Part shown: positions 1 through 10,055 of the stretch, in pieces
Layout of the letters: the number at the start of each line of letters is the position of its first letter
Numbering within the stretch: the first letter of the stretch is position 1
DNA from: Notospermus geniculatus
Taxonomy: Eukaryota > Nemertea > Pilidiophora > Heteronemertea > Lineidae
Direction: 5' to 3'
Assembly: GCA_002633025.1 (NCBI GenBank)
Contig: NMRB01000001.1
Span: forward strand, 309,433 to 373,432
DNA length: 64,000 nt
Notes under the pieces: generated by a model
Database searches by the model: none
What the model was told of the DNA's origin: nothing
What the model saw: the letters and a program-made list of their open reading frames with translations, nothing else
Position numbers and translations under genes: made by a program

Positions 1-887
1 CGAACAATAGCAGGATAGAAGTTCGCGTCGGCGTTTCGGGGGATTTGCGAAAACTCTCTATTTTTTCTTCGAATCGCCGAAGAGGCAGAGTGGTGGAATC
101 GGGTCTTCCGTCAAAAGTGGGAGTCGCGGTGGTGGTGGCGCTAAGCTGCATTTTGTCAGTAGCAGAACAAAGACTGGTTGACAAAGCACAATAATAGCGC
201 ATGGCTCATTGACCTTTGTTCCATTTACTTGGTCAAACTCGCGCGCGAGTAACTTGGTCAAAGAGAAAACGACACCTCCCACTTGCTACTCTTGATTGAA
301 TTAAAACTTGCATGTATTGTATCATTGATTTTATCCATTTGGTATACCTGGCCAAGAGGCGGAGTTTTTCGCGGTTTCAATAGTTGTTGCGCAACAGAGC
401 TCATTCATCCACACCGACGGTCATTGGAATCAGGCGGGTCTATCAATGAAAGTGGGTGGGATTACCATGCAAAACCGAACGAAAACGGGACGTACGCATA
501 ACCCACGTGACTGGGGATGGCCAGTCATAAATGTAGTATCAAATGTTCATGGCCGAAAACTCGACCTTTATAAGTTTAGTTTTGATACATACCTAATAGG
601 CCGGAGAGGGCCGTTTCAAAGGTGTGTCTGACATGAGCAGAATAATTGAGATAAAAGTGGCCTAAAGCCACCTTTCTAATTAAAATAATTGAAAATTTAA
701 GATATAATATGAAGGCTCTCGATGAGAGGAACACACTGTTATAACAATTTTCAAAACCTGCAAATAAAAAAGTAACAAAAACATTACAAAATTCCTTCTA
801 TCATCAGATAGCCAGGAAAATTTGCTATCACAGTCTCCTACATTGCATTGGTTTGGAGATATTCAAGAAAAACCGCTGTCCATTTAC
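1..887. other. No gene recognised
   Basis: Only short open frames without recognisable motifs occur here, and I see no convincing splice-site-bounded exon, RNA gene or inverted repeat. The stretch is ordinary AT-balanced intergenic sequence. Confidence 0.5.
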
Positions 888-1010
888 TTTTTCTTCGAGT
901 GTACCTATGTTTCCCGGTACCTGTGTGTCCCAGTACCTATGTGTCCCAGTACCCAGGTACCTAGTAATGTTTACCGGTACCCTGTGTCCCGGTACTTATG
1001 TTCTCCCACA
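888..1010. repeat. Degenerate GTACC-rich minisatellite
   Basis: Short imperfect units built around GTACC, as in 'GTGTCCCAGTACCTAT', recur about every 17 bases. Several units carry the KpnI-like GGTACC or the AgeI-like ACCGGT palindrome. The array is degenerate and its unit length varies. Confidence 0.6.
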
Positions 1011-1276
1011 TTAGAAGGGGGTACTGTTGCTCATAAAGTTGGAGCATTCTAAGAATTTTCATTCATTTCCTCGGAAGGTCGGGGACATAATGTCATGGCG
1101 TGTGCGTCAGTTTCGGTGTCCGTTAACATCGGGTTTCCGTCAATTAACTTGAGAACGATTTGGCCGATCAACCTGTATATTTTTTGTGACGGTTTGTCCC
1201 AATCCAATGATGGCAGTTATACTGGTCATCAACCCGATTTTTTGGAATGTTTGTCTCTATGAGGGAAGGGTTCCTT

Positions 1277-2000
1277 TTAAAGGGGAACTGACCACTTTGC
1301 TAGCCAAAATAGGCTACCTACACCTCAAAATGCCTTATGATATCACTTCAGGACTCACAACAGTTTGATTTGAAAATCTCCACCCATTTCCGAAATAAAC
1401 ACCAAAATGCAATTTTCGAATTAAAATTTCCCGCTCAATTTGTGATGTCATTCAGAGAACCATTACAATATAGTGACCATTGCAAAATGTGCTATATCTG
1501 TATCTAAGACAGCTTGAAAGAATATATTTCTAATGCCAACCGTGTTGCCGTGATTGAAAATCAATAAGTTATCCTGTGGGGATCTTTACACTTGAAATTC
1601 AGAGGAAAATTAAGAAAAAATTGAAAATACCATATTTAGAGATTTCGATATCTTAGTCAATCTCGACAGTTTGTTGAATAATAATACCCTTCCTGAGACA
1701 GTTACTGTTTACTTTGGACTTTTCCTCCTAAATCAACACCTTGAGTCAGAAAGTGCACTTGACAGGCTCTCTAGGATAAAGATTTGGTACATTTTACAAT
1801 GGATGACTATAGAAATGGTTCTAGGTATGACATCACTAATTGAGCGGGAAATTTGAATTCTGAGAAATACATTTTTGTGTGTAGTTTGAAAATGAGCTGA
1901 GATTTTTTCACCAAATTTTTGCCAGCCATAGAGTGGTGTCATACCCATTTGGAATAGCAAAAATAGTCATTATATTTGAAGGGGTCAGTTCCTCTTTAAT
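1277..2000. mobile_element. Foldback/MITE-like element, long imperfect inverted repeats
   Basis: The left end reads TTAAAGGGGAACTGACC and the right end is its near reverse complement (GGTCAGTTCCTCTTTAA). Internal arms also pair: around 1419-1463 the sequence 'TTTCCCGCTCAATT' and its inverted partner near 1810-1857 match over about 45 bases with few differences. The centre is near 1640. There is no transposase, so this is a non-autonomous DNA element; superfamily unknown. Confidence 0.65.
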
Positions 2001-2055
2001 GACCAGTACCAGCGTTTCCCTCAAGTGTACCATGATCTGCGTTGCTCTTGTTCTC

Positions 2056-2346
2056 AATTATTTCTGTGTGTGTGGGTCAATTTTAATTAAACTTCATCAG
2101 CTGACGGAGAAATTATGGGGCAATGGCTGCTGTCGCTGGTGTTCTGATTAATACCACATGATAGAAGCATTCAAAGCCGATTGTCAAACAAGGCGGTATT
2201 TTTCACCAAAATTCGGGCAGCTCCATACAACCACGACGCACTGGTATTAACACCAGCCACGGCAACCATTGCCCCCATAATGTCCCCATCAGTCATGTCA
2301 ATTGATGGAGTTTCATTGAAATTGACCCACACGCCCAGAAATAATT
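2056..2346. mobile_element. Foldback element with about 95-bp inverted arms
   Basis: The left arm (2056-2155, starting AATTATTTCTG and containing GTGTGGGTCAATTT) is the imperfect reverse complement of the right arm (2245-2346). The arms also share a GGCAATGG core and a CTGGTGTT segment. It has no coding content. It lies just downstream of the 1277-2000 foldback but is a different family by arm sequence. Confidence 0.7.
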
Positions 2347-3179
2347 AAAAAAAACGTTCATTGGAAATAAATGAAAATTTAGAATACACGTATTCCAACT
2401 TTATGAACAACAGTGTAGTACCCCCCTTTTAATATGGGGCAACATATAGTACTAAGAAACATAGGTATGGACCCCTCTTAGCTGCCTCAGGTTGACCCCG
2501 GTGATTTAAGGAGGATACAGAATATAGTTATGTAGGCTGAGGCATATTGTTCCCCAGATATGAAAAAAAAATCTCTATTCATACTGTAGCTTGTTATTTC
2601 AGATTATACAACACGTCAGTATTTCATCATTCTGGAGAAAGACATTTGCATCCGGGGGTTAAACATATCAACAGAAGCACTCGCTGCTCTCATGTCAGTT
2701 TATTGGGTCTTTTGGTATGAGTACCCCAACGAATGCCTTACAACCTTCGGGTTTATTGAAAGGTGAGGTAACAAGCTTCATGGATCAGGCATGGGTGTTG
2801 CATTACTAAGCTTTTAGAAATCACACCCGACAGGATTGTCTGTTAAAATCGGAAAGTGAGAAAAACATTTCATTGTCTTCAAAACATGGTCGGATGTTTC
2901 CGCTAGTCACCTTTGCACCTTTCATTGATTTCAGATGTGTGATCAAAGTAACACAGGGTAAGCAACAGAAGAAAGCATGTACGGTAGCAGTACTTCGTCT
3001 CGTAAAAGAACTGCGAGAATTTGAATTGATGAGAAAATAAACTCAACAAGTGGATTATGTTTGGGAGTTGAAGTTCTGCGGGTGTTATGTGTCCAGGTTT
3101 AAGCGGAAAGACATGTGACCAGTAATTGTTTGAGTCAACTTTTGTTGGTAGATCGGTTCATTGGGGCAAATTCAAAATT
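2347..3179. other. No gene recognised
   Basis: AT-rich intergenic sequence. I see no supported exon, RNA or repeat structure in it. Confidence 0.4.
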
Positions 3180-3298
3180 GCTGGTACATGTATTTATAAA
3201 AGCTAGCAAATGCTTTTATTCAAGATTTGTAGTACATTTACATTGGATATTGCTGCAAATCTTAAGTAAAAGCATTTGCTAACTTTTATAATACCAGC
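3180..3298. repeat. Hairpin repeat (GCTGGTA...TACCAGC)
   Basis: The arms GCTGGTA...TTTATAAAAGCTAGCAAA and their inverted copy flank a loop of about 50 bases. The same arm sequence forms a nearly perfect 50-base palindrome at 40028-40077, so this is a dispersed hairpin family with a long-loop and a short-loop form. Confidence 0.75.
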
Positions 3299-3672
3299 CA
3301 TCAGAAGCGTCATTGTTTTCACTTCTTCAACTGACTGTTACACAGCACTCAGTGCCAAACGGCAGACGAACAAGATAACATGATGCAGAAGAGACCACAT
3401 CGGGTGGCGTTCGTGGCATCACGTGGATGGCTGACAGGGTTTTTGATGAGGTAACTCACGATCCACCCCAGGTGACCCATCCAGGCTGGCAGGCTTGTTC
3501 ACTTTGAAACCGGATTGATAACCTTTTGGAGCTATAATGGTTTTGTTGTTAGTTTCGTTTTGGGCAGTTTCTTTCCTTTATGAAAATTGATTGCTCCCAT
3601 GATTTAACAGGAAGAAGTAGTAGGACTAGTGAATAAGCTTGTGGACAGCATTCGTCCTGCTGAAGACATTAA
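3299..3672. other. No gene recognised
   Basis: Intergenic sequence between the hairpin repeat and the pogo-like relic; no feature seen. Confidence 0.4.
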
Positions 3673-4319
3673 GTGATGACAGATACAAAGATGAATAGTC
3701 TGTTGACCCTTCTGCATGTTCTGTATCTTTTGCTAATTTTCTCGACTGTTTATGGCATGGACCTCCCTGATGAGGCTCATGAAGGGTTGCCAAGGCGTCA
3801 TAACAGCTACAGCGTTGCTGCAAGGCTACGTCATGTGCTTGACTGTGAACATGCCATTGAACACGGTCGGCTGCTCAGTGTGGCAGAGTATGCCCTAAGA
3901 TACAGGTTGTCTATTACGTCACTGAGAAGGTGGATCGCCAATCGGGATACCCTAATGGAGCAAGTCGAGAAGAACGCGCAGGGACGGAGAGTTAGAACCG
4001 AACATGATGGATTGGTGGCCAGAGGTGGAAGAGAGAGTCCACAACTGGTTCCTTGAATGCCATCGTCTTGCTCTGCCGGTTTCCAGAGGTAACCTCACCC
4101 AGGCTGCTGAGCATGAATTTTACCGTTGGTGGGATGAACTTCCCCAGAGATGAACGAGATGACCACCTGCAGAACCGGCCAGAACGATCCCTATTTCGTA
4201 TGTCTAAGGGATGGATAGGCGATTTCATGAAACGCAAACGCATTGTATTTCGTCGCAACACTAAGGATACAGCCACGCTTCTAGCTGATGCTGCCCGCTA
4301 TTGTAAGGTTGTATTATAA
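3673..4319 (+). pseudogene. pogo/Tigger-like transposase N-terminal fragment (CENP-B-type HTH)
   Basis: The first frame (3673-4056) holds a psq-like helix-turn-helix, with 'LSVAEYALRYRLSITSLRRW' as the core. A frame change near 4003 leads into a segment resembling the CENP-B/Tc5 DNA-binding domain (WPEVEERVHNWFLE, LPVSRG). After a stop near 4157 and another frame change comes GWIGDFMKRKRIVFRR, matching the end of that domain. The usual order HTH-psq then HTH_CENPB of pogo-superfamily transposases is therefore visible. The DDE catalytic domain is absent, so this is a decayed, truncated copy. The leading hydrophobic stretch (LLTLLHVLYLLLIFSTVYG) is probably not part of the original protein. A domesticated gene is unlikely given two frame breaks. 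Confidence 0.7.
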
Positions 4320-5402
4320 TGGTCGTGGTCATGGTTATGGTCTCTTTCGTCGTGTATTCTAATCCCTCGTTGATTGAATTTTAAAGTAATTCAATTCTTG
4401 AGTGGTGGTGAAGTCATGAACATGATTAATCTAGTTCAGTATTCAGCGGAACCCTGAATATAATCCTTACCAATAACAGGGCGGATGCCTTCCTCCTTTC
4501 CAGTTGTTCTTTCGTTTCTAGTCCAAATGTATCCAATGGTGTCACAAAATAATGAAATAAAACATGACGTTGTTAACTGGTACTATCATCCATCCTCGCA
4601 CCCAGGGTCTTCACAACCGACTCCCCTTCTCGGGCTTGGTTCATTGAGGGAGGGTACGACCGTAAATGACCTGGGAATCTCAGGATGACTATCGTCTAAT
4701 GGATTCCAAACTAATTCTGGGACAAAGTTGCTTTGTATAAGCAGGGATTATGCCCCCCCCCCCCAACACTTTGTCCAGCATTCATTATTTGTTACATTCC
4801 CAGGGTTATTTTTTTTCAACTGAAATACGCCTACCCTCACTCCTGATTTGGCAATGTCAAATGCTCCTTGTTGCTGTTGTTTTAAGACATTGATATCTTT
4901 CCTGATATCACTGAGCAAGCTCTTCATGCTTGCTAATTCATCAACTGAAATTGGAAAAAAATTGACCATGAATTGCAAATGTGAACGGTTGTCTCCTTAA
5001 AAATCGTACGAAAAGTCGCAGGTGTGCCCCATGCTTTACTGACAATAGTGACATCGTTTCCCGCCGTTAGCCCTGCTCAAGTAAGTCATATGGCAATCCT
5101 TCTTTGACTTAGGTAAATATATACGACCTGTAGGACGCGCAATTTCCTTAGGCGTAAGCGCCCGAATTTTTTACATTTCAATTGATCTATACACATGATT
5201 TGTGCGCCTTATTTTGAATTTAGGGGCGCGATAGAGCTCGAACGCAACTGCGCGCCTTAAGCATGGCGCACATCCGAGACAAAATCATGAGACCACCGAC
5301 GAGACTTGCGACAACTGCAATTCTGCCGTTGTAGCAGTCAGAAGGGCAGTCTGGTAAAAAAAAATTCTATGAAGAATCTCCGGTGTGCGCCTTGCCTTAG
5401 GA
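4320..5402. other. No gene recognised; contains a poly-C tract
   Basis: No supported coding region. A 13-base C tract lies at 4752-4764. From about 5150 the sequence becomes CpG-rich, with restriction-site-like palindromes such as GCGCGC. Confidence 0.4.
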
Positions 5403-5514
5403 CGGCTTTCCATTGGCGTCTCCGTGCGTGGAAACGCTCGAAAGCAGGTTTTTTTACGGCGGGGAAAAACAATGCTTTCGAGCATTTCCGCGGAAACACT
5501 TCAATGGAAAGCCG
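5403..5514. repeat. Hairpin unit 1 of a paired hairpin repeat
   Basis: GGCTTTCCATTG at the left end pairs with CAATGGAAAGCC at the right end, and CGCTCGAAAGCA pairs with TGCTTTCGAGCA inside. A related hairpin follows at 5557-5700. The units share the GGCTTT(C/G)CATTG ends and the AAACGCTCGAAA core. Confidence 0.7.
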
Positions 5515-5556
5515 GTGTAGTAGGAAAATTTTAGTACGCATTGATCTAACCAAAGC

Positions 5557-5700
5557 GCGGCTTTGCATTGGAGCGTTTCCGTGCGCTAAAACGCTCGAAA
5601 ACATTGTCTCTTTCCGCGGCGTTGGTCACACTCACTGCACGGAAAAATACAATGCATTGAAGTGTTTCCGCGCTCGGAAACGTTCCACTGGAAAGCCGCC
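5557..5700. repeat. Hairpin unit 2 of a paired hairpin repeat
   Basis: GCGGCTTTGCATTGGA pairs imperfectly with TCCACTGGAAAGCCGC, and AACATTG pairs with CAATG near the loop. It is a diverged copy of the hairpin at 5403-5514, in tandem with 42 bases between. Confidence 0.7.
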
Positions 5701-5997
5701 CAAAGACTGAAAAAAATCAGCGTTCAGTCGACATTCAGCGTTCAGAAGACGTAACCTGCAGATCGCCCAATTCGGCGTTGGGCCTAAGTCTATGCCGAAA
5801 TGGTAGTCCTTGTCCTAGGCCTAGGCCTACCGGTACCGGTAGCCTGGGCCTACAGTTATTTAACTTACGGACTTTTCTCAAATCTATTCCATTACGTCTG
5901 CTGCAATGTCTAATATTATAGGTAGGCTATCTTCATGATTACGCCTAGCCATGTCATCACTTTCAACAAAAACAGCAGCATCATGATCCTCTTCTCA

Positions 5998-6923
5998 CCC
6001 CGGCGAATCAGTATCCTGAGCGCCGAGTCTTCGGCGTGGCAAGTGATGATTCCGAGTCCGTGTCTTCCTGAATCCCGCGCAAAATGGCGTCGTCGCCCGA
6101 GGAAGGGCCAGAAAAAGATGTTCAAGCTCCCAAATGCCACAGTAAGTGTACGATTTTTACGGTGCATTCGGATCTAGAGTGAATAACCTGCCGTAATCAG
6201 TTGCTTATTCTGAATGTATTTGCAGAATATTGTAAATATAAGCATCTGATCGCCACGGCCAGCCAGACGGCTGTCAGTAGGCCTACGGCACGCTCCAGGC
6301 ATTCAAAGTTTTTCGCTTCGGGACGCTATCAAGCGCAGCCGATGTCTTTAAGGGAGACATGCGAAAAATATTGCCAGGCGGGCACAAGTTGTCTGAGTTG
6401 TAGCGCCGTCTGTTAAAATACGGTGCACTACGCTATATCACATGTCCCTGTAGAGCTATTAGTAAGCTTAGAACACGTATCTAACCAAAAAACACTAGTT
6501 TGTAAAAAACACACCCCGAGCTCACGAATTTGTGAGCTCGTGGTGTGTTTTTAGATGCGTGTTGTGTTTTTTAGATACGTTTGGTTAGAAAAGTGTTCTT
6601 AACTCACTGATAGCTCTACAGGCGCCTGTGATACATCGTAGTGTCACCGTGTATTAACAGACGGCGCTTCAACTCAGACAACTTGTGCCCGCCGAGCAAT
6701 ATTTTTCGCATGTCTCCCTTTAATCAATGCTAGCATAATTTGCTAGAATATTGAGATCCGAATGCAAAGTGTGATCAAGTAATCTTACCATGCTGATGAA
6801 GCAGGAGAGGTCGCATTCTCATCGCTGTCGTCTCTTTTCGCACGGGATTCAGGAATACCGTGACTCGGAATCTGCACTTGCCACGCCGAAGACTCGGCGC
6901 CCAGGATACTGATTCGCCGGGGT
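5998..6923. mobile_element. Composite foldback element, outer arms
   Basis: The outer arms (5998-6088 and 6838-6923) are about 85-base inverted repeats. Both contain CGGCGAATCAGTATCCTG and GGCGTGGCAAGTG. A separate inverted-repeat element (6348-6723) lies inside. No transposase is present. The arm nesting suggests an insertion of one foldback into another, or a multi-arm foldback element. Confidence 0.7.
6348..6723. mobile_element. Inner MITE with about 180-bp inverted repeats
   Basis: The ends are TTAAGGGAGACATGCGAAAA and its near-complement TTTTCGCATGTCTCCCTTTAA. The arms run almost to a central GAGCTCACGAATTTGTGAGCTC-like hairpin near 6535, so most of the element is self-complementary. 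The TTAA at each end could be a TTAA target duplication (piggyBac- or Kolobok-like), but that is inference. Confidence 0.7.
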
Positions 6924-7531
6924 GCTTCTGGAGCGACTTGATTATTCCCGTCCATTTTAACGCATGCGCAGTGATTATCTTAAAGGCGTAGTAATATTAC
7001 ATTTGGGACTACTTTTTAATTAATGCGATTACTAGCATGATACCCGTGGTGAGTACAGAGAGGGTGGATGTGCTCAGAGGATGGTAGCAGTTTTGTAGGG
7101 ATCTGCATGGGGCAATATGTTTGGAGGGGGCTAATTTCTTGGGCAATAATCTTGGCGTATGGGAAGTAGATGGTAGTAGTTTGTTGAGGTGAACGAAACA
7201 TTTCCACTTCAAAATCATCCTTAATTGCATTTGTTGCAGTTCGTAAGGGGACGGTTTAGCTGTGGGTCCATGAACCACACTTACAATACATGGCTAGAGT
7301 GTCCAATTTTGCTCTCTAATGCTGGGAAATGGCGTAGGCCTAAAAGCACTCTTATTTTCTAACATTTCCCCGGGCTCGCTGCTAAAAATAACTGCTAGGC
7401 CTAGGCCTACGGTCCGCTATTCCTACGGTCCTAGTCATTTGGAAGAGGTGGTATTCGAGGAATCATGACCAATTCTGGGCAGTGAATTCAGTTGCACGGC
7501 TTGTGACAAAATGACGTCATATAAACCCAAG
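6924..7531. other. Intergenic, with one member of a direct repeat pair
   Basis: About 65 bases at 7205-7272 (containing GCATTTGTTGCAGTTCGTAA) recur at 7890-7957 in the same orientation with few changes. No gene is recognised. Confidence 0.5.
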
Positions 7532-8038
7532 TCTATACTATTAAAAGAATAGATAGACTTGGATTACGTCACTGTTTCGAGTGCTGGGGAAACCCCCGCC
7601 CATGACGTCACGGGACACCCAGTTCCCATGGTATCGCCAATCAGCGTCGTCCAAATCAACATCCTCATAGGTCACAAATCAGCCCGTCATCGACACGCAT
7701 GACGTCAGTCACTCAGTGTAGACCGTTGGGAGATGACGACGTCATCTCTGAATGACTGACGTCATACGCATCGATGACGGGCTGATTTGTGACGCTGATT
7801 GGCGTCATCATGGGAACTGGGTATCCCGTGACGTCACGGACGGGAGTTCCCAGCACTTCACAGCAACAGTGACGAAATCGACGAATCGCCACAAAATCAT
7901 CCTTAACTGCATTTGTTGCAGTTCGTAAGGGGAGGTTTCAGCTGTGGGTCCATGGTTGACATCCTGGTTAGGTTTGATGAGCACAGGTACAGCAGTTTTT
8001 GACATTCGAGCGGAAGTCTATTCTTTTAATAGTATAGA
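7532..8038. mobile_element. MITE with TCTATACTATTAAAAGAATA ends
   Basis: The left end TCTATACTATTAAAAGAATA is repeated in inverse at 8012-8038. Inside, long imperfect arms pair across a centre near 7725: CATGACGTCACGGGA, CCAGTTCCCATGG, CAAATCAGC and GATGACGGGCTG all recur inverted. The arms are rich in TGACGTCA motifs (CRE-like), so several copies of that palindrome occur in 300 bases. No coding content. Confidence 0.75.
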
Positions 8039-8110
8039 TGGTAATTGACTTTGATAATATATTGTGTTGCCTGCATCACCTGCGTCACGGCCACATCGGC
8101 ACCTAAGTTG

Positions 8111-8515
8111 AGCCGAATGGGGCAATGTCGTCCTGGGTATACCTTATGGTTACCTAGGATCATCCTGGGTAATCCTTTTCTTTACCCAGGACGGCCCTGG
8201 GTAAACATAAGGATCCTTAACTTTACCCAGCTTGGGAGTTCCCGCCGAATCATGCTGTACGTGCGTCTCTTTCGGCAGAGAACATGCAGTAGGATCATTG
8301 TTAAAAAGGGCCGAAAATTACCGCTATAGGAAGACAAGACCAATCCCTACAACTTTTCAAAAGGGACCGATAGTAAATTCTCAAGGACTTAGGAGCGATA
8401 GGCCTAGGTAGAACATGTATGATTACCCAGGGCCGTCCTGGGTAAAGAAAAGGATTACCCAGGATGATCCTGGGTAAACATGAGGTATACCCAGGACGAC
8501 ATTGACCCATTCGGC
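8111..8515. mobile_element. Inverted repeat of TACCCAGG-rich arms
   Basis: The arms 8111-8208 and 8420-8515 are near-perfect reverse complements. Each arm is itself made of short palindromic modules (CCTGGGTA / TACCCAGG). The spacer of about 210 bases has no recognisable coding sequence. Confidence 0.75.
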
Positions 8516-8520
8516 CTAAG

Positions 8521-8735
8521 TTGAAGATGCACAGACACATCGGCGCATGGACACATCGGCACATAGGCCTAAATTAAAGAAACATAGGTGTGTTGGGACA
8601 TCGTCTCATAGACATATAGGCACATCGGCACATAGACACATCGACAAAGAAATTTAAGAAACGTTGACACATCAGCGCATGGACACATATAGGCGCATGG
8701 ACACATCGGCACATGGACGCATCGGTACATGAATT
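8521..8735. repeat. Minisatellite, unit about 16 bp (ACACATCGGCACATGG)
   Basis: Degenerate tandem units of ACACATCGGCACATGG, some with GCGCATGG or CATAGG variants, are interrupted by short AATTTAAGAAACG-type spacers. Confidence 0.75.
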
Positions 8736-9480
8736 GAAGATACGCCGAATCGTGTTTTCTCATTGGATATGCCGGAAAGTGGACGACGTCATCGCGAACA
8801 ACAGAACAGAAGGAAAAATAGGCCAATGGCAAATGTGTTAATGTCAGTTTGGGGCCTATGTTGATTTTATTGTGATCGGGGGAGACCCCCGAACCCCCTT
8901 CCTTTCCTTTCAGGTTGATAGGAGCGACTAGAATTTCCGGATAAGAGATAAAATGATTTTTCTGTTGTTTCAGTTTTAAACTGGTAACGAATATAACGGA
9001 CGTGATTCAAAGCAGCAGCATGAGAAACAATGTAGGCATGTAGGCCCCTAGACCTAATTCAAATGGCGTTGATTTTGGCGCCATGAGCGATGCGTGCTCT
9101 GACGTGCGCTATGACGTGCCGATGTGCCTACGCAGTGTAGAGACCGACCGACCGAATTACACAGAAAGATTAGTAGATTGGTACCCGATCCTCCGCTGGT
9201 GGCGCTGGCGGGCTGGATGTAGCGGATGATCGGTCCCGGCTACTGAGGACGGCAGAAATCTGGCTGCTGCCGGAAGTGACGAAAGTAAGACTAGTACCTG
9301 ATCATGACTGTACTTAGAACACGTACAACCTGAGAGGGGTGCAAGAGGGGGGAGAGGGATGCAGGACAGGGAAGGCGTGGAGGATGGGGGAGGGGCAGAG
9401 GCCTGACTTAGAGACCAGAGGAAGGGCAAAGTGGTGGACACAGAGACGGTTCCATCATTACTGTCTGAACCAAACGAAAA
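8736..9480. other. No gene recognised
   Basis: Intergenic, partly CpG-rich sequence with no supported exon or repeat structure. Confidence 0.4.
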
Positions 9481-9810
9481 ATGAAATGGTCCATGGACCA
9501 TGTGCTCACCTGGGTGAATGTTGCAGAAGAACAAATTGAGCTGTACCGGTACTCATATCTGAAATTCCATATTTTTTCTCGAATTTCCACCCGGGTGGAA
9601 AGTATTTTCACCCGGGTGGAAAGTATTTTCACCCGGGTGGAAAGTATTTTCACCCGGGTGGAAATTCGAGAAATGAAATGGTCCATGGACCATGTGCTCA
9701 CCTGGGTGAATGTTGCAGAAGAACAAATTGAGCTGTACCGGTACTCATATATGAAATTCCATATCAAGCATGCATACCGGTACTCGTATCTGAAATTCCA
9801 TATCAAGCAT
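9481..9810. repeat. Palindromic CACCCGGGTG array flanked by 80-bp direct repeats
   Basis: Four units of the palindrome CACCCGGGTGG, spaced by AAAGTATTTT, lie at 9588-9662. The whole block is itself a palindrome bounded by TTCTCGAATTTCC and GGAAATTCGAGAA. It is flanked by two copies of a segment of about 80 bases (9481-9563 and 9675-9753, starting ATGAAATGGTCCATGGACCA). A smaller repeat with 'ACCGGTACTC' follows to 9810. The block sits directly downstream of the Helentron coding region, so it may belong to its 3' end; that is inference. Confidence 0.75.
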
Positions 9811-9828
9811 GCAGTGGAAATCTGGTTA

Positions 9829-10055
9829 GTGGAGGTTAATGTAACTAGAAAGTGGTAAAGCAGCATAGATCACGCTATGGTCAGACCAATAATTATCAAT
9901 AACTTCAACAGTATCCAAGTTTTTGTTTGCAAAAACAAGATCCAACTTTGTGTGATAGTTAGTAGTATCCTTGGTGACAAATTGTTGGAAATTATATTCA
10001 TTAAGCATGAATGTTTCTAACTTAGCATTGTAGTTTTCACCACTGACAATATTGA
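9829..10055 (-). pseudogene. C-terminal part of EEP domain 2
   Basis: In the frame after the break near 10050, the sequence gives NYNAKLETFMLNEYNFQQFV, then KLDLVFAN and finally SDHSVIYAA. These are the last two EEP motifs (D-x-x-F and SDH), so the second domain keeps the residues that the first one has lost. It ends at about 9829 with a stop after SSYINLH and possibly non-native residues. Confidence 0.8.

Noticed and set aside
8521-8735. CRISPR-like array
   Set aside because: Units are short, degenerate and contiguous without unique spacers, and the genome is eukaryotic. It is a minisatellite.
9481-9858. Protein-coding frames through the CACCCGGGTG array
   Set aside because: Open frames on both strands arise from the repeat itself and give low-complexity peptides (IFTRVES repeats).
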